Shown piece after piece: positions 17,742 to 27,175 of a stretch of DNA of 64,000 nt. Position numbers and translations under genes: made by a program. Origin of the DNA: Brevundimonas lutea (GTDB lineage Bacteria > Pseudomonadota > Alphaproteobacteria > Caulobacterales > Caulobacteraceae); assembly GCF_003704105.1 (NCBI RefSeq), contig NZ_QUOQ01000003.1:434001-498000 (forward strand), written 5' to 3'. Position 1 is the stretch's first letter. The number at the start of each line of letters is the position of its first letter. The notes beneath the pieces are model-generated. The model saw nothing but the letters and a program-made list of their open reading frames with translations. It did no database searches and was not told where the DNA came from.

Positions 17742-19525
17742 CTCTCGGCCAGCATCCGCGCGGTCACGGCTGCGTCGGCGGCATAGGTGTCGGTCGTGGT
17801 GCCCAGCTCACCCGCCACCGCGATGGCTTCGGCCCATGCGGCCTGGGCGCGCGTCAGCAGCTCGTGGCGCCGCTCGCCCTGCGCCTGCTCGGCCTGAAAC
17901 TGCAGCGCATAGGCTTCGCCCACCTTCGCATCGACCCAGGTCGCCGGCATCAGCTCTCGGGCCCCGCCCGCCTGGATGGCCCGATAGCGCGCCTCGGCCG
18001 CTTCGGCCGCCGCCGGGTCGCCGCCGATCCTCGCCTCCGTCATATCGAGCGACGCCTGCTCGAGCTCGACCCAGATCCAGTCCACGGGCGCCTGATCGCG
18101 ATTGAACACCTCCCCCGCCTCCGCCAGGGCCGCCCTGGCCTCCACGAGGTGCGGCGCCCCGGCCTCACCTTTCAGGCGGGCGGAATATCCCAGCGCGCGC
18201 GCCAGGGTCAGGCTGAAACCGGCCCGTGACATCGCCGATTCCTCGCGCGTCACCAAGGCGAGGGACTCCCGGGAGTGCTCGGCGGCCTGATCCATCATCT
18301 CGGCGTCGCCGGCATGCATGGCCGCGCCGGTTTCAGCCGCCGCAAGCCCGTCCAGCAAATAGGCCCGGACGAAGGTGTCCTCTTGCGGCGCCTCCGCCAC
18401 CGCGCGTTTGAACAGATCGATCGCGCCCAGGGTCTGGTCGTGCTCTCCATAGGTGGAGCCCAGATGTTTCAGGGCGTTGGCCCAGGCGTGCATCATCCTC
18501 AGCCGCGCTTGGGGGTCGGTCATCAGCGGCTCCGCCTCCGCATAACCTTGGATAGCTCTGACAACCGCGGACCGATCCGCCATCTCCTGACCCAACTGGC
18601 CTTCGGCATTGGCGACCAGGGCCCGCTGCCGCGCCCATTCTTCAGGTTCGGTGGCGCGATCGACCGACGCAAGAATTTCCCGGCGCAGTTCGATCAACTC
18701 CTGATGGCGCTGCCGGCTGGGGTCCAGCATGAGCCGATTGCCCATAATGGTTCCGTAAAATTCTCGAGCGCCCCGGTATCGCGCCATATCGGCCGTGGTG
18801 GTCAGGGGTATGGCCTGATCGCGCACCACCGCCAGCGCCCGGTCGAGGGCCGTCAGATCGACGGCGTGAACACCGTGGAACGAGAGATTCTCCGCCTGGT
18901 GAATGTAGAAATACAGCCGCGTATTGGCGTCGCCGGTCTCCAGCTCAGCCGCCTTTCCGTAAAGGTCGGCGGCCCCCAGATAATCGAACCCCGCGCGCCG
19001 CACCTGAGCCTGCTGCCCCAAAATCTCGGCCTCGCGCTTGGACAGGTCGGCGACACGGCCCTGAAGCGTTTCCCTGGCCGTGCCGAACTGGCTCGCGGCT
19101 TCGGCCAGCTTGGCCTCGGCGATCTCCAGCTCGCCCTCCTCGATCGCCGTCTGTGCCGCCTGGAGCAGAGGCTGAACCGCCCGAGCCAGCCGCATGGAAT
19201 CCAGGCTGTCGAGTTCGCCTTCCAGCTCCGCGATTCGACTTTTGGCGGCGGAAAGCTCACCGGCCTTCTCATCGACCAGCTTGAGGATTTCATCGGTCGA
19301 ACTGGTGGTCAGGCGCGCCCCCAGCTTCCGGGCGATGGACCGGACCGCGGCGGCGGAGGTGTTTCTCTGCGCCGAGATGCGCTGCAGCTGACCCTCCAGC
19401 TCCGTCAGTCGTCCACGCTCGGCGGCGCTGAGCGGCCGGTCGCGCATGGCGGGAAGCTGAGCCAGGGTCGGCGTCGCCGTAGCCGTCAGCGCCAAGGCGC
19501 AGGCCAGTCCGATGAGCACGCGCAT
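17738..19525 (-). CDS. secreted coiled-coil/TPR protein, paralogue 2
   Basis: About 595 residues. The signal peptide ends ATPTLAQ, followed by the same LPAMRDRPLSAAER block as the gene at 1271-3070 and a similar coiled-coil region. The helical C-terminal half is different (for example AIDLFKRAVAEAP). ATG 19525 is preferred: it begins the signal peptide and has a GGGGGA ribosome site upstream, whereas the frame to 19612 adds 29 polar residues. It is the last minus-strand gene after lpxB. Function unknown. Confidence 0.8.
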   Translation of the reverse strand: MRVLIGLACALALTATATPTLAQLPAMRDRPLSAAERGRLTELEGQLQRISAQRNTSAAAVRSIARKLGARLTTSSTDEILKLVDEKAGELSAAKSRIAELEGELDSLDSMRLARAVQPLLQAAQTAIEEGELEIAEAKLAEAASQFGTARETLQGRVADLSKREAEILGQQAQVRRAGFDYLGAADLYGKAAELETGDANTRLYFYIHQAENLSFHGVHAVDLTALDRALAVVRDQAIPLTTTADMARYRGAREFYGTIMGNRLMLDPSRQRHQELIELRREILASVDRATEPEEWARQRALVANAEGQLGQEMADRSAVVRAIQGYAEAEPLMTDPQARLRMMHAWANALKHLGSTYGEHDQTLGAIDLFKRAVAEAPQEDTFVRAYLLDGLAAAETGAAMHAGDAEMMDQAAEHSRESLALVTREESAMSRAGFSLTLARALGYSARLKGEAGAPHLVEARAALAEAGEVFNRDQAPVDWIWVELEQASLDMTEARIGGDPAAAEAAEARYRAIQAGGARELMPATWVDAKVGEAYALQFQAEQAQGERRHELLTRAQAAWAEAIAVAGELGTTTDTYAADAAVTARMLAES

Positions 19526-19562
19526 GCCGACAGTCCCCCGTTCCGCGAGGACAATATCGTCG

Positions 19563-20771
19563 TTAGACGGGATGTCGAGCGCCGACTCCGCGCCGCGCCT
19601 CGTCGACCACACGCAGCACCGCGTCGGCCGCCAACCCCGATGGGTCCGCTCCGCCGCGGCCCATCAGGTCCAGCGCCGCCGTCTGGCGCACCGTCTGATC
19701 CCGCGCCTTGACCGGATCGTCCAGTAGCGCCGCAACGGCCTCGGCCAGCCGCTCGGGCGTAGCGTCCTGCTGGATGAACTCCGGCGCGATCCGCTGATCC
19801 GCCGCGACATTGAACAGGGTGACGTGCTTCGCGGTCACCAGCCGCTTCATCAGGGCGTAACTGAGCCCGTCGATCTTGTAGGCGATCACCATCGGCGCCC
19901 CGGCCAGCGCCAGTTCCGTCGAGACCGTGCCGGAGGTGGCCAGCGCCACGGTCGCGGCCCTCATGGCGTCGTGTTTTTCGTCCTCGCCGACGACGATCGT
20001 GTCGGACGCCCAGGTCGCCAGACGCGCGCGCAGATCGTGGGCGATGCTTCCGGCCGCGATCACCGCCACAGCCAGCCCCGGCCGCGTCGCGCGGATCCGC
20101 GCCACGGCCTGCTCATAGACGGGCGTCATGCGCGCGATCTCGCTGGGCCGGCTGCCGGGCAGAACCAGGAGCAGCGCCTGATCCGGCGCCAGACCATGCC
20201 GCGCCCGAAACCCAGCCGGGTCCGCGCCCGAGAAGTCCGTATGGACAGCGGCCGACCCGACCACCGTCGTGGCCAGCCCCTCCCGCTCGAACCACGGCGC
20301 GTCGAAGGCGTAGAGGGCCAGCAGGTGATCGACGCTGGCGGCCAGGGTCTTTGCCCGGCCCGGCCGCGAGGCCCAGACCTGCGGCCCGACGTATTTGATC
20401 AGTGGAATGTCCGGCCGCGCCGCGCGGATCGCCTTGGCCACCCGGATGGTGAAGCCCCAGCTGTCGATCAGCACCACCGCGTCCGGCCGCTCGCGCGCGG
20501 CCAGGGCGGCGGTCTCCGCCACCCTCCGCTTGACCCGGCCGTAGGCCCTGATCCCTTCGATCCACCCCAGGATCGACAGCTCGGTGATGTCGAAGGGACT
20601 GTCGATCCCCTCGGCCGCCATCTTCGACCCGCCGACGCCGACGAACCGCACGCCGTCGCCCAGCCGGTCCTTCAGCGCCCGCGCCAGCCCGGCCCCCAGC
20701 GCGTCGCCCGAGGCTTCGGCCGCGACCAGCATGATCGTCAGCGGCCGGCCCTCGGACGCCGTCGCCGTCAT
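19563..20771 (-). CDS. lpxB: lipid-A-disaccharide synthase LpxB
   Basis: 402 residues. LpxB joins UDP-2,3-diacylglucosamine and lipid X to form the lipid A disaccharide at the inner membrane. Signatures: IMLVAAEASGDALGAGL near the N-terminus, FVGVGGSKMAAEG, KYVGPQVWASRPGRAK and LLVLPGSRPSEI. The ATG at 20771 overlaps the lpxI stop (ATGA). The same frame stays open far upstream through lpxI; that extension is antisense-free shadow sequence, not part of the protein. Confidence 0.96.
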   Translation of the reverse strand: MTATASEGRPLTIMLVAAEASGDALGAGLARALKDRLGDGVRFVGVGGSKMAAEGIDSPFDITELSILGWIEGIRAYGRVKRRVAETAALAARERPDAVVLIDSWGFTIRVAKAIRAARPDIPLIKYVGPQVWASRPGRAKTLAASVDHLLALYAFDAPWFEREGLATTVVGSAAVHTDFSGADPAGFRARHGLAPDQALLLVLPGSRPSEIARMTPVYEQAVARIRATRPGLAVAVIAAGSIAHDLRARLATWASDTIVVGEDEKHDAMRAATVALATSGTVSTELALAGAPMVIAYKIDGLSYALMKRLVTAKHVTLFNVAADQRIAPEFIQQDATPERLAEAVAALLDDPVKARDQTVRQTAALDLMGRGGADPSGLAADAVLRVVDEARRGVGARHPV

Positions 20772-21619
20772 CCCGGCTCGCCCCAGACGAACAGGCCCAG
20801 GCGGTCGGCCGTCTCGATCACGCCGCGCCGATCGATGACGATCAGCCGCCCCTCGCGCCCGGCGATCCCAGCCAGCCCGGCCTCGGCGGCCAGGGTCACG
20901 GTGCGCGGCCCGATCACCGGCATATCGACGCGCAGGTCCTGAATCGGCTTGGGCGACTTGGCCAGCGCCCCCTTGCCCAGCCCCGGACGGCCGCGCAGGG
21001 CCTGAGGCAGACCCGCCACCCTCTCCAGCATGGCGTCGGTTCCCTCTTGGGCCTCCACCGCCAGCACCAGGCCGTCGACGACGACCGCGCCTTGGCCGAT
21101 GTCCAGTTCGCCCGACTTGTCCGCGACGTGCAGGGCCTTGTGGACATCGCTCAATTGCACCGCCGTCGGCCGCACCGAGCCCAGCGCCCCGGCCGGCAAG
21201 GTCTCGCCGCCCAGGATGTCGTCGGCGCCCTCGACGGCGAACCCCTCGGCCTCGAACACCGACAGAATCTTCCTCAGCAGGGCGTCGTCGCCCCGCGCGG
21301 CGGCGGCGATGATGCCGGGCAGGACGGACGCGCCCTTCAGGTCGGGCTTCAGCGTCCGGAAATCCGGTCGGGACACCGTCCCCGCCAGGCACACGGTTTT
21401 GGCGCCCGACTGTTTCAGCACCTTCAGGATGCGGCCGATCTCGGCCATGCCGGTCTCGACGCCCGGCCAGCGGTTCAGGGCCGGATCGGCGAATCCCGCC
21501 AGACGGATCACCGTCAGAGACCGCCCCTCGGCCTCGCAGCGCGCGGCCACGGCCAGCGGCAGCGCCCCACCGCCCGCGATCAGGCCCAGATGCGGGCCTG
21601 GCTTTACGGCCCGGCTCAT
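20768..21619 (-). CDS. lpxI: UDP-2,3-diacylglucosamine pyrophosphatase LpxI
   Basis: 283 residues. LpxI is the alphaproteobacterial replacement for LpxH, releasing UMP from UDP-2,3-diacylglucosamine to give lipid X. The glycine-rich N-terminus HLGLIAGGGALPLAVA, the LAGTVSRPDF segment and the C-terminal DMPVIGPRTV and GLAGIAGREGRLIVID segments match the family. ATG 21619 overlaps the lpxA stop. Position between lpxA and lpxB is the classic arrangement. Confidence 0.95.
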   Translation of the reverse strand: MSRAVKPGPHLGLIAGGGALPLAVAARCEAEGRSLTVIRLAGFADPALNRWPGVETGMAEIGRILKVLKQSGAKTVCLAGTVSRPDFRTLKPDLKGASVLPGIIAAAARGDDALLRKILSVFEAEGFAVEGADDILGGETLPAGALGSVRPTAVQLSDVHKALHVADKSGELDIGQGAVVVDGLVLAVEAQEGTDAMLERVAGLPQALRGRPGLGKGALAKSPKPIQDLRVDMPVIGPRTVTLAAEAGLAGIAGREGRLIVIDRRGVIETADRLGLFVWGEPG

Positions 21620-22404
21620 CCCTCGGCCGGCAGGCACAGCGGCCGCCGGTCTCCCGCCCGGATGAAGGCGACGATCTCCATGATTTCAGGCAAATCGGCG
21701 TAATCGCTCTCAACCCGGTCGATCCGGTCGGAGAAGACGCCCGCCCCCTCGAACAACTCGCGATAAGCCGCCAGCAGCCGGCGAATGGCGTCCTTGCCGT
21801 AACCCTTGCGCTTCAGTCCGACCAGGTTCAGCCCGTGCAGCCGCGCGTGGTTGCCCCAGGCCGAGCCGTAGGGAATGACGTCTCGCGTCACCGCCGCCAG
21901 CCCGCCGATCATGGCCCCCGCCCCCACCCGACCGAACTGGTGAACGGCGCAAAGCCCGCCCAGAAACACCCGGTCGCCGATCTCAGCGTGCCCGCCCAGG
22001 GTGGCGTTGTTGGCGAAGGTGACGGTATTCCCCACCCGCGCGTCATGCCCCACATGCGCCCCGGTCATCAGCATGCAGTCGTCGCCGACGCGGGTGACCC
22101 CGCCTCCGCCCGGCGTACCCCGATTCAGGGTCGCATGCTCGCGGATCAGGCACCGGGCGCCGACCTCCAGCCGCGTCGTCTCGCCCTTGTAGCCCGAGTG
22201 CTGCGGATCGCCGCCGACCACCGCGAAGGGATGAACCGTCGTGTCCAGCCCCAGCGTGGTGTCCTGAACGATCAGGACATGGCTGGCCAGCCGAACGCCG
22301 GCCTCCAGAACCACGCCCGGCCCCACGATCGACCAGGCGCCGACCTCGACCCCGTCACCGAGTTCGGCCGACGGATCAACCTGGGCTGTGGCATGGATGG
22401 CCAT
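21616..22404 (-). CDS. lpxA: acyl-ACP:UDP-N-acetylglucosamine O-acyltransferase LpxA
   Basis: 262 residues of left-handed beta-helix hexapeptide repeats (for example DPSAELGDGVEVGAWSIV) followed by a helical C-terminal tail (LKRKGYGKDAIRRLLAAYR). The catalytic His is in TGAHVGHDARVGN. LpxA performs the first committed step of lipid A synthesis, adding a 3-hydroxyacyl chain to UDP-GlcNAc. It sits two bases after fabZ, which supplies or competes for the same acyl-ACP pool. Confidence 0.97.
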   Translation of the reverse strand: MAIHATAQVDPSAELGDGVEVGAWSIVGPGVVLEAGVRLASHVLIVQDTTLGLDTTVHPFAVVGGDPQHSGYKGETTRLEVGARCLIREHATLNRGTPGGGGVTRVGDDCMLMTGAHVGHDARVGNTVTFANNATLGGHAEIGDRVFLGGLCAVHQFGRVGAGAMIGGLAAVTRDVIPYGSAWGNHARLHGLNLVGLKRKGYGKDAIRRLLAAYRELFEGAGVFSDRIDRVESDYADLPEIMEIVAFIRAGDRRPLCLPAEG

Positions 22405-22406
22405 GA

Positions 22407-22877
22407 TCAGGCCGCCGGCTGATCGACGGTCACCACCATGGCCATGAACTCAGCCTCGGCCGCCAGCTTGCCGTCGATGAAGGTCTCGCCCCGGAACTTG
22501 TAGGCGTCGCCACGGGCTCGGGTGACGTGGACATGCATCTTCAGCTGATCGCCCGGCCTCGCAGGTTTCCTGAACCGCACGCCGTCGATCGACATGAACA
22601 TGATGACCTTGTCGGCCACCGCGACCTCAAGTGTCTTTGACATCAACAGCGCGCCCGTCTGGGCCATCGCCTCGACGATCAGAACGCCCGGCATCACGGG
22701 ATCAATCGGGAAGTGACCGGGAAAGAAGGGCTCGTTGTGGCTGACGTTCTTGATGCCCACGATCGAGGTCGCGGGCACGAAGTCCTCGGCCTTGTCGACC
22801 AGCAGGAACGGATAGCGGTGCGGCAACCGCCGCATCACCTCGGCATAGTCGATCGCGGCCTGGGTCTCGTCGCTCAT
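22407..22877 (-). CDS. fabZ: 3-hydroxyacyl-ACP dehydratase FabZ
   Basis: 156 residues, hot-dog fold. The active-site His is in EPFFPGHFP (H55) and the catalytic Glu is in VLIVEAMAQTG (E69). FabZ dehydrates 3-hydroxyacyl-ACP in fatty acid elongation and competes with LpxA/LpxD for the substrate. It overlaps the lpxD stop by four bases, consistent with tight coupling in the lpxD-fabZ-lpxA order. Confidence 0.97.
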   Translation of the reverse strand: MSDETQAAIDYAEVMRRLPHRYPFLLVDKAEDFVPATSIVGIKNVSHNEPFFPGHFPIDPVMPGVLIVEAMAQTGALLMSKTLEVAVADKVIMFMSIDGVRFRKPARPGDQLKMHVHVTRARGDAYKFRGETFIDGKLAAEAEFMAMVVTVDQPAA

Positions 22878-23887
22878 GCGTCCTTCGCTCCCTTGCGAGA
22901 GGCCTGTTTGGACACCCAGATCGTCTCGCGCAAGAACTGGCGCAGCGGCCGCGCCGGGTAGCCGGACCAGGTCTCGCCCGCCGGGATGTTCTGGAGCACG
23001 CCCGCTCCGGCCGCGACCCGCGCGCCCTCCCCGATAGCAAGGTGGTCGGCGATCCCGGCCTTGCCGCCGAAGATGACATTGTCGCCGCTGGTGACCGAGC
23101 CAGAAATCCCGGTGTTGGCGGCCATCAGATTGTTCCGGCCGATCCGGCAGTTATGCCCCACCATCACCAGGTTATCGATCTTGGTGTTCTCGCCGATGAC
23201 GGTGTCGTCATAGGCGCCCCGGTCGATGCAGCTGTTGGCGCCGACCGTGACATTGTCCTGCAGGATCACCCGCCCCAGCTGAGGGATGTCGATCGGTCCC
23301 TGACTGGATACCGTTGCGCCGAAGCCGGGCTCGCCGATCCGCACCCCGGCCATCAGCGTCACCCGGTCGCCGATCAGGGCGAAGCCGATCGTGACGTTGG
23401 CGCCGATCCGGCAGTCTCGGCCGATGGCCACTCCGGGTCCGATCACGGTGTTGGCGCCGATTCGCGTCCCGCGTCCGATCTCCGCGCCCGCCCCGATGAC
23501 CGCGCCGGCGGCCACCATGACGTCCGGCTCCAGCCGCGCCTCGGGATGAACACCGGATGTTGAGTCCAGCTCACGGGCCCTGTGCAACAACAGCGACGCG
23601 CGCGCCCAGGCCGCCTGCGGCTCGCGTGAGGTCAGCACCGCCGCGTCCTGCGGCGCCCGCTCGGCCATGTCGGGATGCAGGATCACCGCCCCCGCGCCGG
23701 TATCAGCCAGAGCCGCCACATGCTTGCGATCACCCAGGAACGCCACGGCATCGGGCCCGGCCGAGCCGAGCGGCGCCACACCCGCGATAAGCACCTCCGA
23801 ATCGCGAACGACCTCGCAGCCCGTGCGGGCGGCGAGGTCGGCGACCGTCAGGGACGGCAGGGAATCGAAGAAGCGGGCGTCGGGCAT
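22874..23887 (-). CDS. lpxD: UDP-3-O-acylglucosamine N-acyltransferase LpxD
   Basis: 337 residues. An N-terminal uridine-binding domain (DARFFDSLPSLTVADLA, GDRKHVAALADTGAGAVI) precedes a long hexapeptide-repeat beta-helix (GAGAEIGRGTRIGANTVIG). The catalytic His is in VMVGHNCRIGRNN. LpxD adds the second 3-hydroxyacyl chain in lipid A synthesis. ATG 23887 gives the normal N-terminus; a 17-residue extension to 23938 lacks similarity to the family. Confidence 0.96.
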   Translation of the reverse strand: MPDARFFDSLPSLTVADLAARTGCEVVRDSEVLIAGVAPLGSAGPDAVAFLGDRKHVAALADTGAGAVILHPDMAERAPQDAAVLTSREPQAAWARASLLLHRARELDSTSGVHPEARLEPDVMVAAGAVIGAGAEIGRGTRIGANTVIGPGVAIGRDCRIGANVTIGFALIGDRVTLMAGVRIGEPGFGATVSSQGPIDIPQLGRVILQDNVTVGANSCIDRGAYDDTVIGENTKIDNLVMVGHNCRIGRNNLMAANTGISGSVTSGDNVIFGGKAGIADHLAIGEGARVAAGAGVLQNIPAGETWSGYPARPLRQFLRETIWVSKQASRKGAKDA

Positions 23888-23906
23888 GGACGCCCTCCTC
23901 TCAACC

Positions 23907-24509
23907 TCAGGGGTTCGGCACAGTGCCCGGCTGGCCACCCGCGGCGGCCTGGGCCGGCGGGGACTGGCGCGAGAAGCTGAGCGACGGCAGGGCGGCGTTC
24001 AGGCGCTCGATGGCGGTCTGGGTGATGTCCATCGCCGGGTTGAACACATAGACGCTCTCACGATCCAGCAGGATCGAGCAGCCGCGCTCCTGGTAGATCT
24101 GCACGATGATCGGATCAACCGCCGTGGCGATGGCGTTCAGCTGTTGGGCGCGCGTGTAGCGAAGCTCGACCTCGCGGGTCTGCTCCAGCTGTTGGGCTTC
24201 CTGCACGCGCTGCTGCAGCGCCTGGCGTTGCGACCCATCCGGATCACCGGCTTCACCGGCCTGCTGAATACGTTGCGCCTCGCTCTGAATGGTGGCGCCG
24301 TAGGGTTGCAGCTCGGCCTGAACCTCTTGCAGCAGGCGCTGCATGCCGGTGTTCAGCGACTGACCGGCGGCCGACTCTCCGAGCAGACGCTCGTTGTGGT
24401 ACACGCACACACCGGTGAGCGGCGCGCCGTGGTTGACCTGGGTTTGCGCCTGAGCGGCCTGGGCGCCAAGGGCGGCAAGGGCCACGGCCCCGAAAATTGC
24501 GGTCTTCAT
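23907..24509 (-). CDS. skp: periplasmic chaperone Skp/OmpH
   Basis: 200 residues. The signal peptide ends AAQAQTQ. The mature protein has the typical GVCVYHNERLLGESAAGQ strand, then a long coiled-coil arm rich in Gln and Glu (residues about 65-135), then the returning body domain. Skp escorts unfolded outer-membrane proteins to BamA, whose gene lies immediately upstream with a 14-base spacer. A proline-rich C-terminal tail is extra compared with E. coli Skp. Confidence 0.93.
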   Translation of the reverse strand: MKTAIFGAVALAALGAQAAQAQTQVNHGAPLTGVCVYHNERLLGESAAGQSLNTGMQRLLQEVQAELQPYGATIQSEAQRIQQAGEAGDPDGSQRQALQQRVQEAQQLEQTREVELRYTRAQQLNAIATAVDPIIVQIYQERGCSILLDRESVYVFNPAMDITQTAIERLNAALPSLSFSRQSPPAQAAAGGQPGTVPNP

Positions 24510-24523
24510 AGTCGAAACAGCCT

Positions 24524-27175
24524 TTAGAACTGGGTTGAGGTCGAGAAGCGGAAGCTCTCCGTCTCGTCGTATTCTTCCGACGCCAAGACGCCGGCGAAGT
24601 CGAAGCGGATCGGGCCCATGGGCGAGCGCCAGTGGACGCTGAGGCCCGCCGAGGCGCGCAGACCCAGATCATCGACGATGTTCAGGTCCACCGTTCCGTT
24701 GGGGTTCAGTTTGAACCGATCGTCCAGATAGCCGAGCGTCCCCACATCGGCAAACAGCGATGTGCGGATGCCGTATTCCTCGGGAAGGCCATTCGGCACG
24801 GTCAGTTCGACGGTGCCGATGGCGTAGAAGTTGCCGCCGAGAGCATCGTTCGTCAGCAGGTCACGAGGACCGATGCCGGCGTTTTCGAAGCCGCGGAAGC
24901 TGTTGCCGCCCTTGAAGAAGCGGTCGTTGATGCGAACGGGGTTGCCGCCCCAGCCGGCGACATAGCCGAACTGCCCCTGAACGCTGACGATCCAGTCAGG
25001 CGTCAGGCCGTAGTAGAAGGTGCCGTCCAGCTCGGTCTTAACGTACTTCACGTCGCCGCCAATACCGGAGAAATCCTGGCGCAGGTTGCCGGTAAAGCCG
25101 CGGGTCGGGCGGATCGGGTCGTTCCGACGATCGATCAGCAGGGTGTAGCCCGCAACCGAGCTGATGGCCTCGCCCAGTTGCTCGCAAAGCGCCAGCGAGC
25201 CCTGACCGGAGCAATAGCCGGTCGGGACCACCACCTCGTCGTTGCGCAGGGTGTAGCGGGTCGCCAGGGCGGTGTAGCCGTTGATGGGGAACTGCAGACG
25301 CAAACCCGCGCCGGTGGTGCGATAGTCGAAGTTCGACACCTCGCGGAAGTTGAAGCGCGAGTGAAACAAGTCGAAGCCCGCGCGAAGGTCGCGGCCTAGG
25401 AAGCGGGGTTCTGTAAAGCGGAAGTCGATATTCTGTCGGATCGAACCCCACTCGACCCGCGCCACCACGCTCTGGCCACGACCGCGGAAGTTCGACTGGC
25501 TGACGCCGAGGTTCACGACGAAGGAATCGACCGAGGAGAAGCCGGCGCCGACGGACAGTTCACCAGTCGGCTGTTCGGCCACCTGAACCTGAACCACCGA
25601 ACGGTCCGGCGCGCTGCCCTGGGTCTCGGTGACGGTGACATCGGAGAAGAACCCAAGCGCCCGCAGATTGTTGCGCGAGCGCTCCAGCAGGGTGCGGTTG
25701 AAGGCATCGCCCTCGACCAGCATCATCTCGCGGCGAATGACCGGATCGATGGTGGCGGTGTTGCCGACGATGTCGATGCGCTCGACATAGACGCGCTGGC
25801 CCTCGGTGACGTTGAAGGTCACATCGACCGTGCGGGTCTCAGGGTTCGCCTGATAGGTCGGGCGGATGTCAACGAAGGCATATCCGGCCGAACCGGCCGC
25901 GAAGGTCAGGGCGTCGACCGCGCCTTCGATCTTGTCCGATTCATAAAGTTGGCCCTCCTGGATCGGCAGTAGCCGGCGCAGGAAGTCGGCGTTCAGACGA
26001 TCGTTTTCGGTGACCACGGTGATGTCGCCGAAGTTGTAGCGCTCGCCTTCGTCGACCGTCACCGAGATCAGGAAGTCCTCCAGCGACGGCGAGAGCTCGG
26101 CCACCGCCGAGACGATGCGGAAGTCGTAATAGCCGCGGTTAGTGTAGAAAGTCCGGAGTTGCTCGCGATCATACTCCACCCGGTTCGGGTCATAGTTGTC
26201 ATTCGAGCTGAACAGACGCCACCAGCGCGACTGCTTGGTGACCATCACTTCGCGCAGTTCGGAATCGGAAAACCCCTCGTTGCCGAGGAAGCTGATGGCG
26301 CGGACGCCCGTCTGCGGGCCCTCGTCGATCTCGAACACCAGATCCACGCGGTTCTGATCCAGCTCGACCAGCTTGGGCGTCACGGTGGCGGAGATGCGGC
26401 CGGTCAGGCGATAGGCCTCGACGATCGCCTGCACGTCTTCCTGGACGCGAGCGCGTGTGAAGATGCCGCGCGGCCGGATTGTGACTTCCTCGCGCAGACG
26501 CTCCTCGTTGAGCGCCGAGTTGCCCTCGAACACCACCTGGTTGATCACCGGGTTCTCGGCCACCTCGACGATCAGGTCGCCGTTCTGGAGGCCGATCTGG
26601 ACGTTGGAGAACAGCTGGGTGCGCTGCAGGGTGCGGACCGCCACGTCCAGGGTCACCGGATCGACCGTGTCGCCCGGCTGGATGGGCAGATAGGACAGGA
26701 TGGTGGTTTGATCGACGCGCTGGTTGCCGCGCACCAGAATGCGGGTGACCGTGCCGGTGTTGGGCGCGGGCGCGACAGCCTGACCTGTGACCGGGGCGGC
26801 GGGAGTTTGCGAGCCCGGCGCCGCAGTCTGCCCCATCGGGGCGGGCGCGATGTCCGGCAGAGGCGGATCACCCAGGGTCTCGGTCGCCGGCGACGGCAGC
26901 GCCGACTCGGCGTCGGGCTGGGAGTCCTGAGCGGGCACGGGGGTCGCTGGCGCGGGCGCGGGGGCCGTCTGCTCCGGCTGCGTTTCGTACGGCGGCTGCG
27001 GCGTGGAGGGCACGGTCGGCAGCGGCTGGGTCTGGGCCCATGTGGGTCCGGCCAGGCTGGCGGCCACGATCAGCGCGAGCGCGCTCGGCGCCGCCAGGCG
27101 GCCGCGCGGGCGGAAGGACAGGCGCTGGGAAGACAGGATCATACGGGAAACCATCGCGGGCTGGCGTCGGCTCAT
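24524..27175 (-). CDS. bamA: outer membrane protein assembly factor BamA
   Basis: 883 residues with the ATG at 27175, which overlaps the rseP stop by one base (Met8 and Met12 are alternatives nearer the signal peptide). After the signal (LAGPTWAQ) comes a Pro/Ala/Thr-rich linker of about 100 residues, longer than in E. coli. Five POTRA domains follow (starting VTRILVRGNQRVDQTTI), then a 16-strand barrel ending in the aromatic-terminated SFRFSTSTQF. BamA inserts beta-barrel proteins in the outer membrane. Confidence 0.97.
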   Translation of the reverse strand: MSRRQPAMVSRMILSSQRLSFRPRGRLAAPSALALIVAASLAGPTWAQTQPLPTVPSTPQPPYETQPEQTAPAPAPATPVPAQDSQPDAESALPSPATETLGDPPLPDIAPAPMGQTAAPGSQTPAAPVTGQAVAPAPNTGTVTRILVRGNQRVDQTTILSYLPIQPGDTVDPVTLDVAVRTLQRTQLFSNVQIGLQNGDLIVEVAENPVINQVVFEGNSALNEERLREEVTIRPRGIFTRARVQEDVQAIVEAYRLTGRISATVTPKLVELDQNRVDLVFEIDEGPQTGVRAISFLGNEGFSDSELREVMVTKQSRWWRLFSSNDNYDPNRVEYDREQLRTFYTNRGYYDFRIVSAVAELSPSLEDFLISVTVDEGERYNFGDITVVTENDRLNADFLRRLLPIQEGQLYESDKIEGAVDALTFAAGSAGYAFVDIRPTYQANPETRTVDVTFNVTEGQRVYVERIDIVGNTATIDPVIRREMMLVEGDAFNRTLLERSRNNLRALGFFSDVTVTETQGSAPDRSVVQVQVAEQPTGELSVGAGFSSVDSFVVNLGVSQSNFRGRGQSVVARVEWGSIRQNIDFRFTEPRFLGRDLRAGFDLFHSRFNFREVSNFDYRTTGAGLRLQFPINGYTALATRYTLRNDEVVVPTGYCSGQGSLALCEQLGEAISSVAGYTLLIDRRNDPIRPTRGFTGNLRQDFSGIGGDVKYVKTELDGTFYYGLTPDWIVSVQGQFGYVAGWGGNPVRINDRFFKGGNSFRGFENAGIGPRDLLTNDALGGNFYAIGTVELTVPNGLPEEYGIRTSLFADVGTLGYLDDRFKLNPNGTVDLNIVDDLGLRASAGLSVHWRSPMGPIRFDFAGVLASEEYDETESFRFSTSTQF

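Noticed and set aside
20772..21713. Long N-terminal extension of lpxB
   Set aside because: It overlaps lpxI in another frame; the LpxB family N-terminus begins at ATG 20771.
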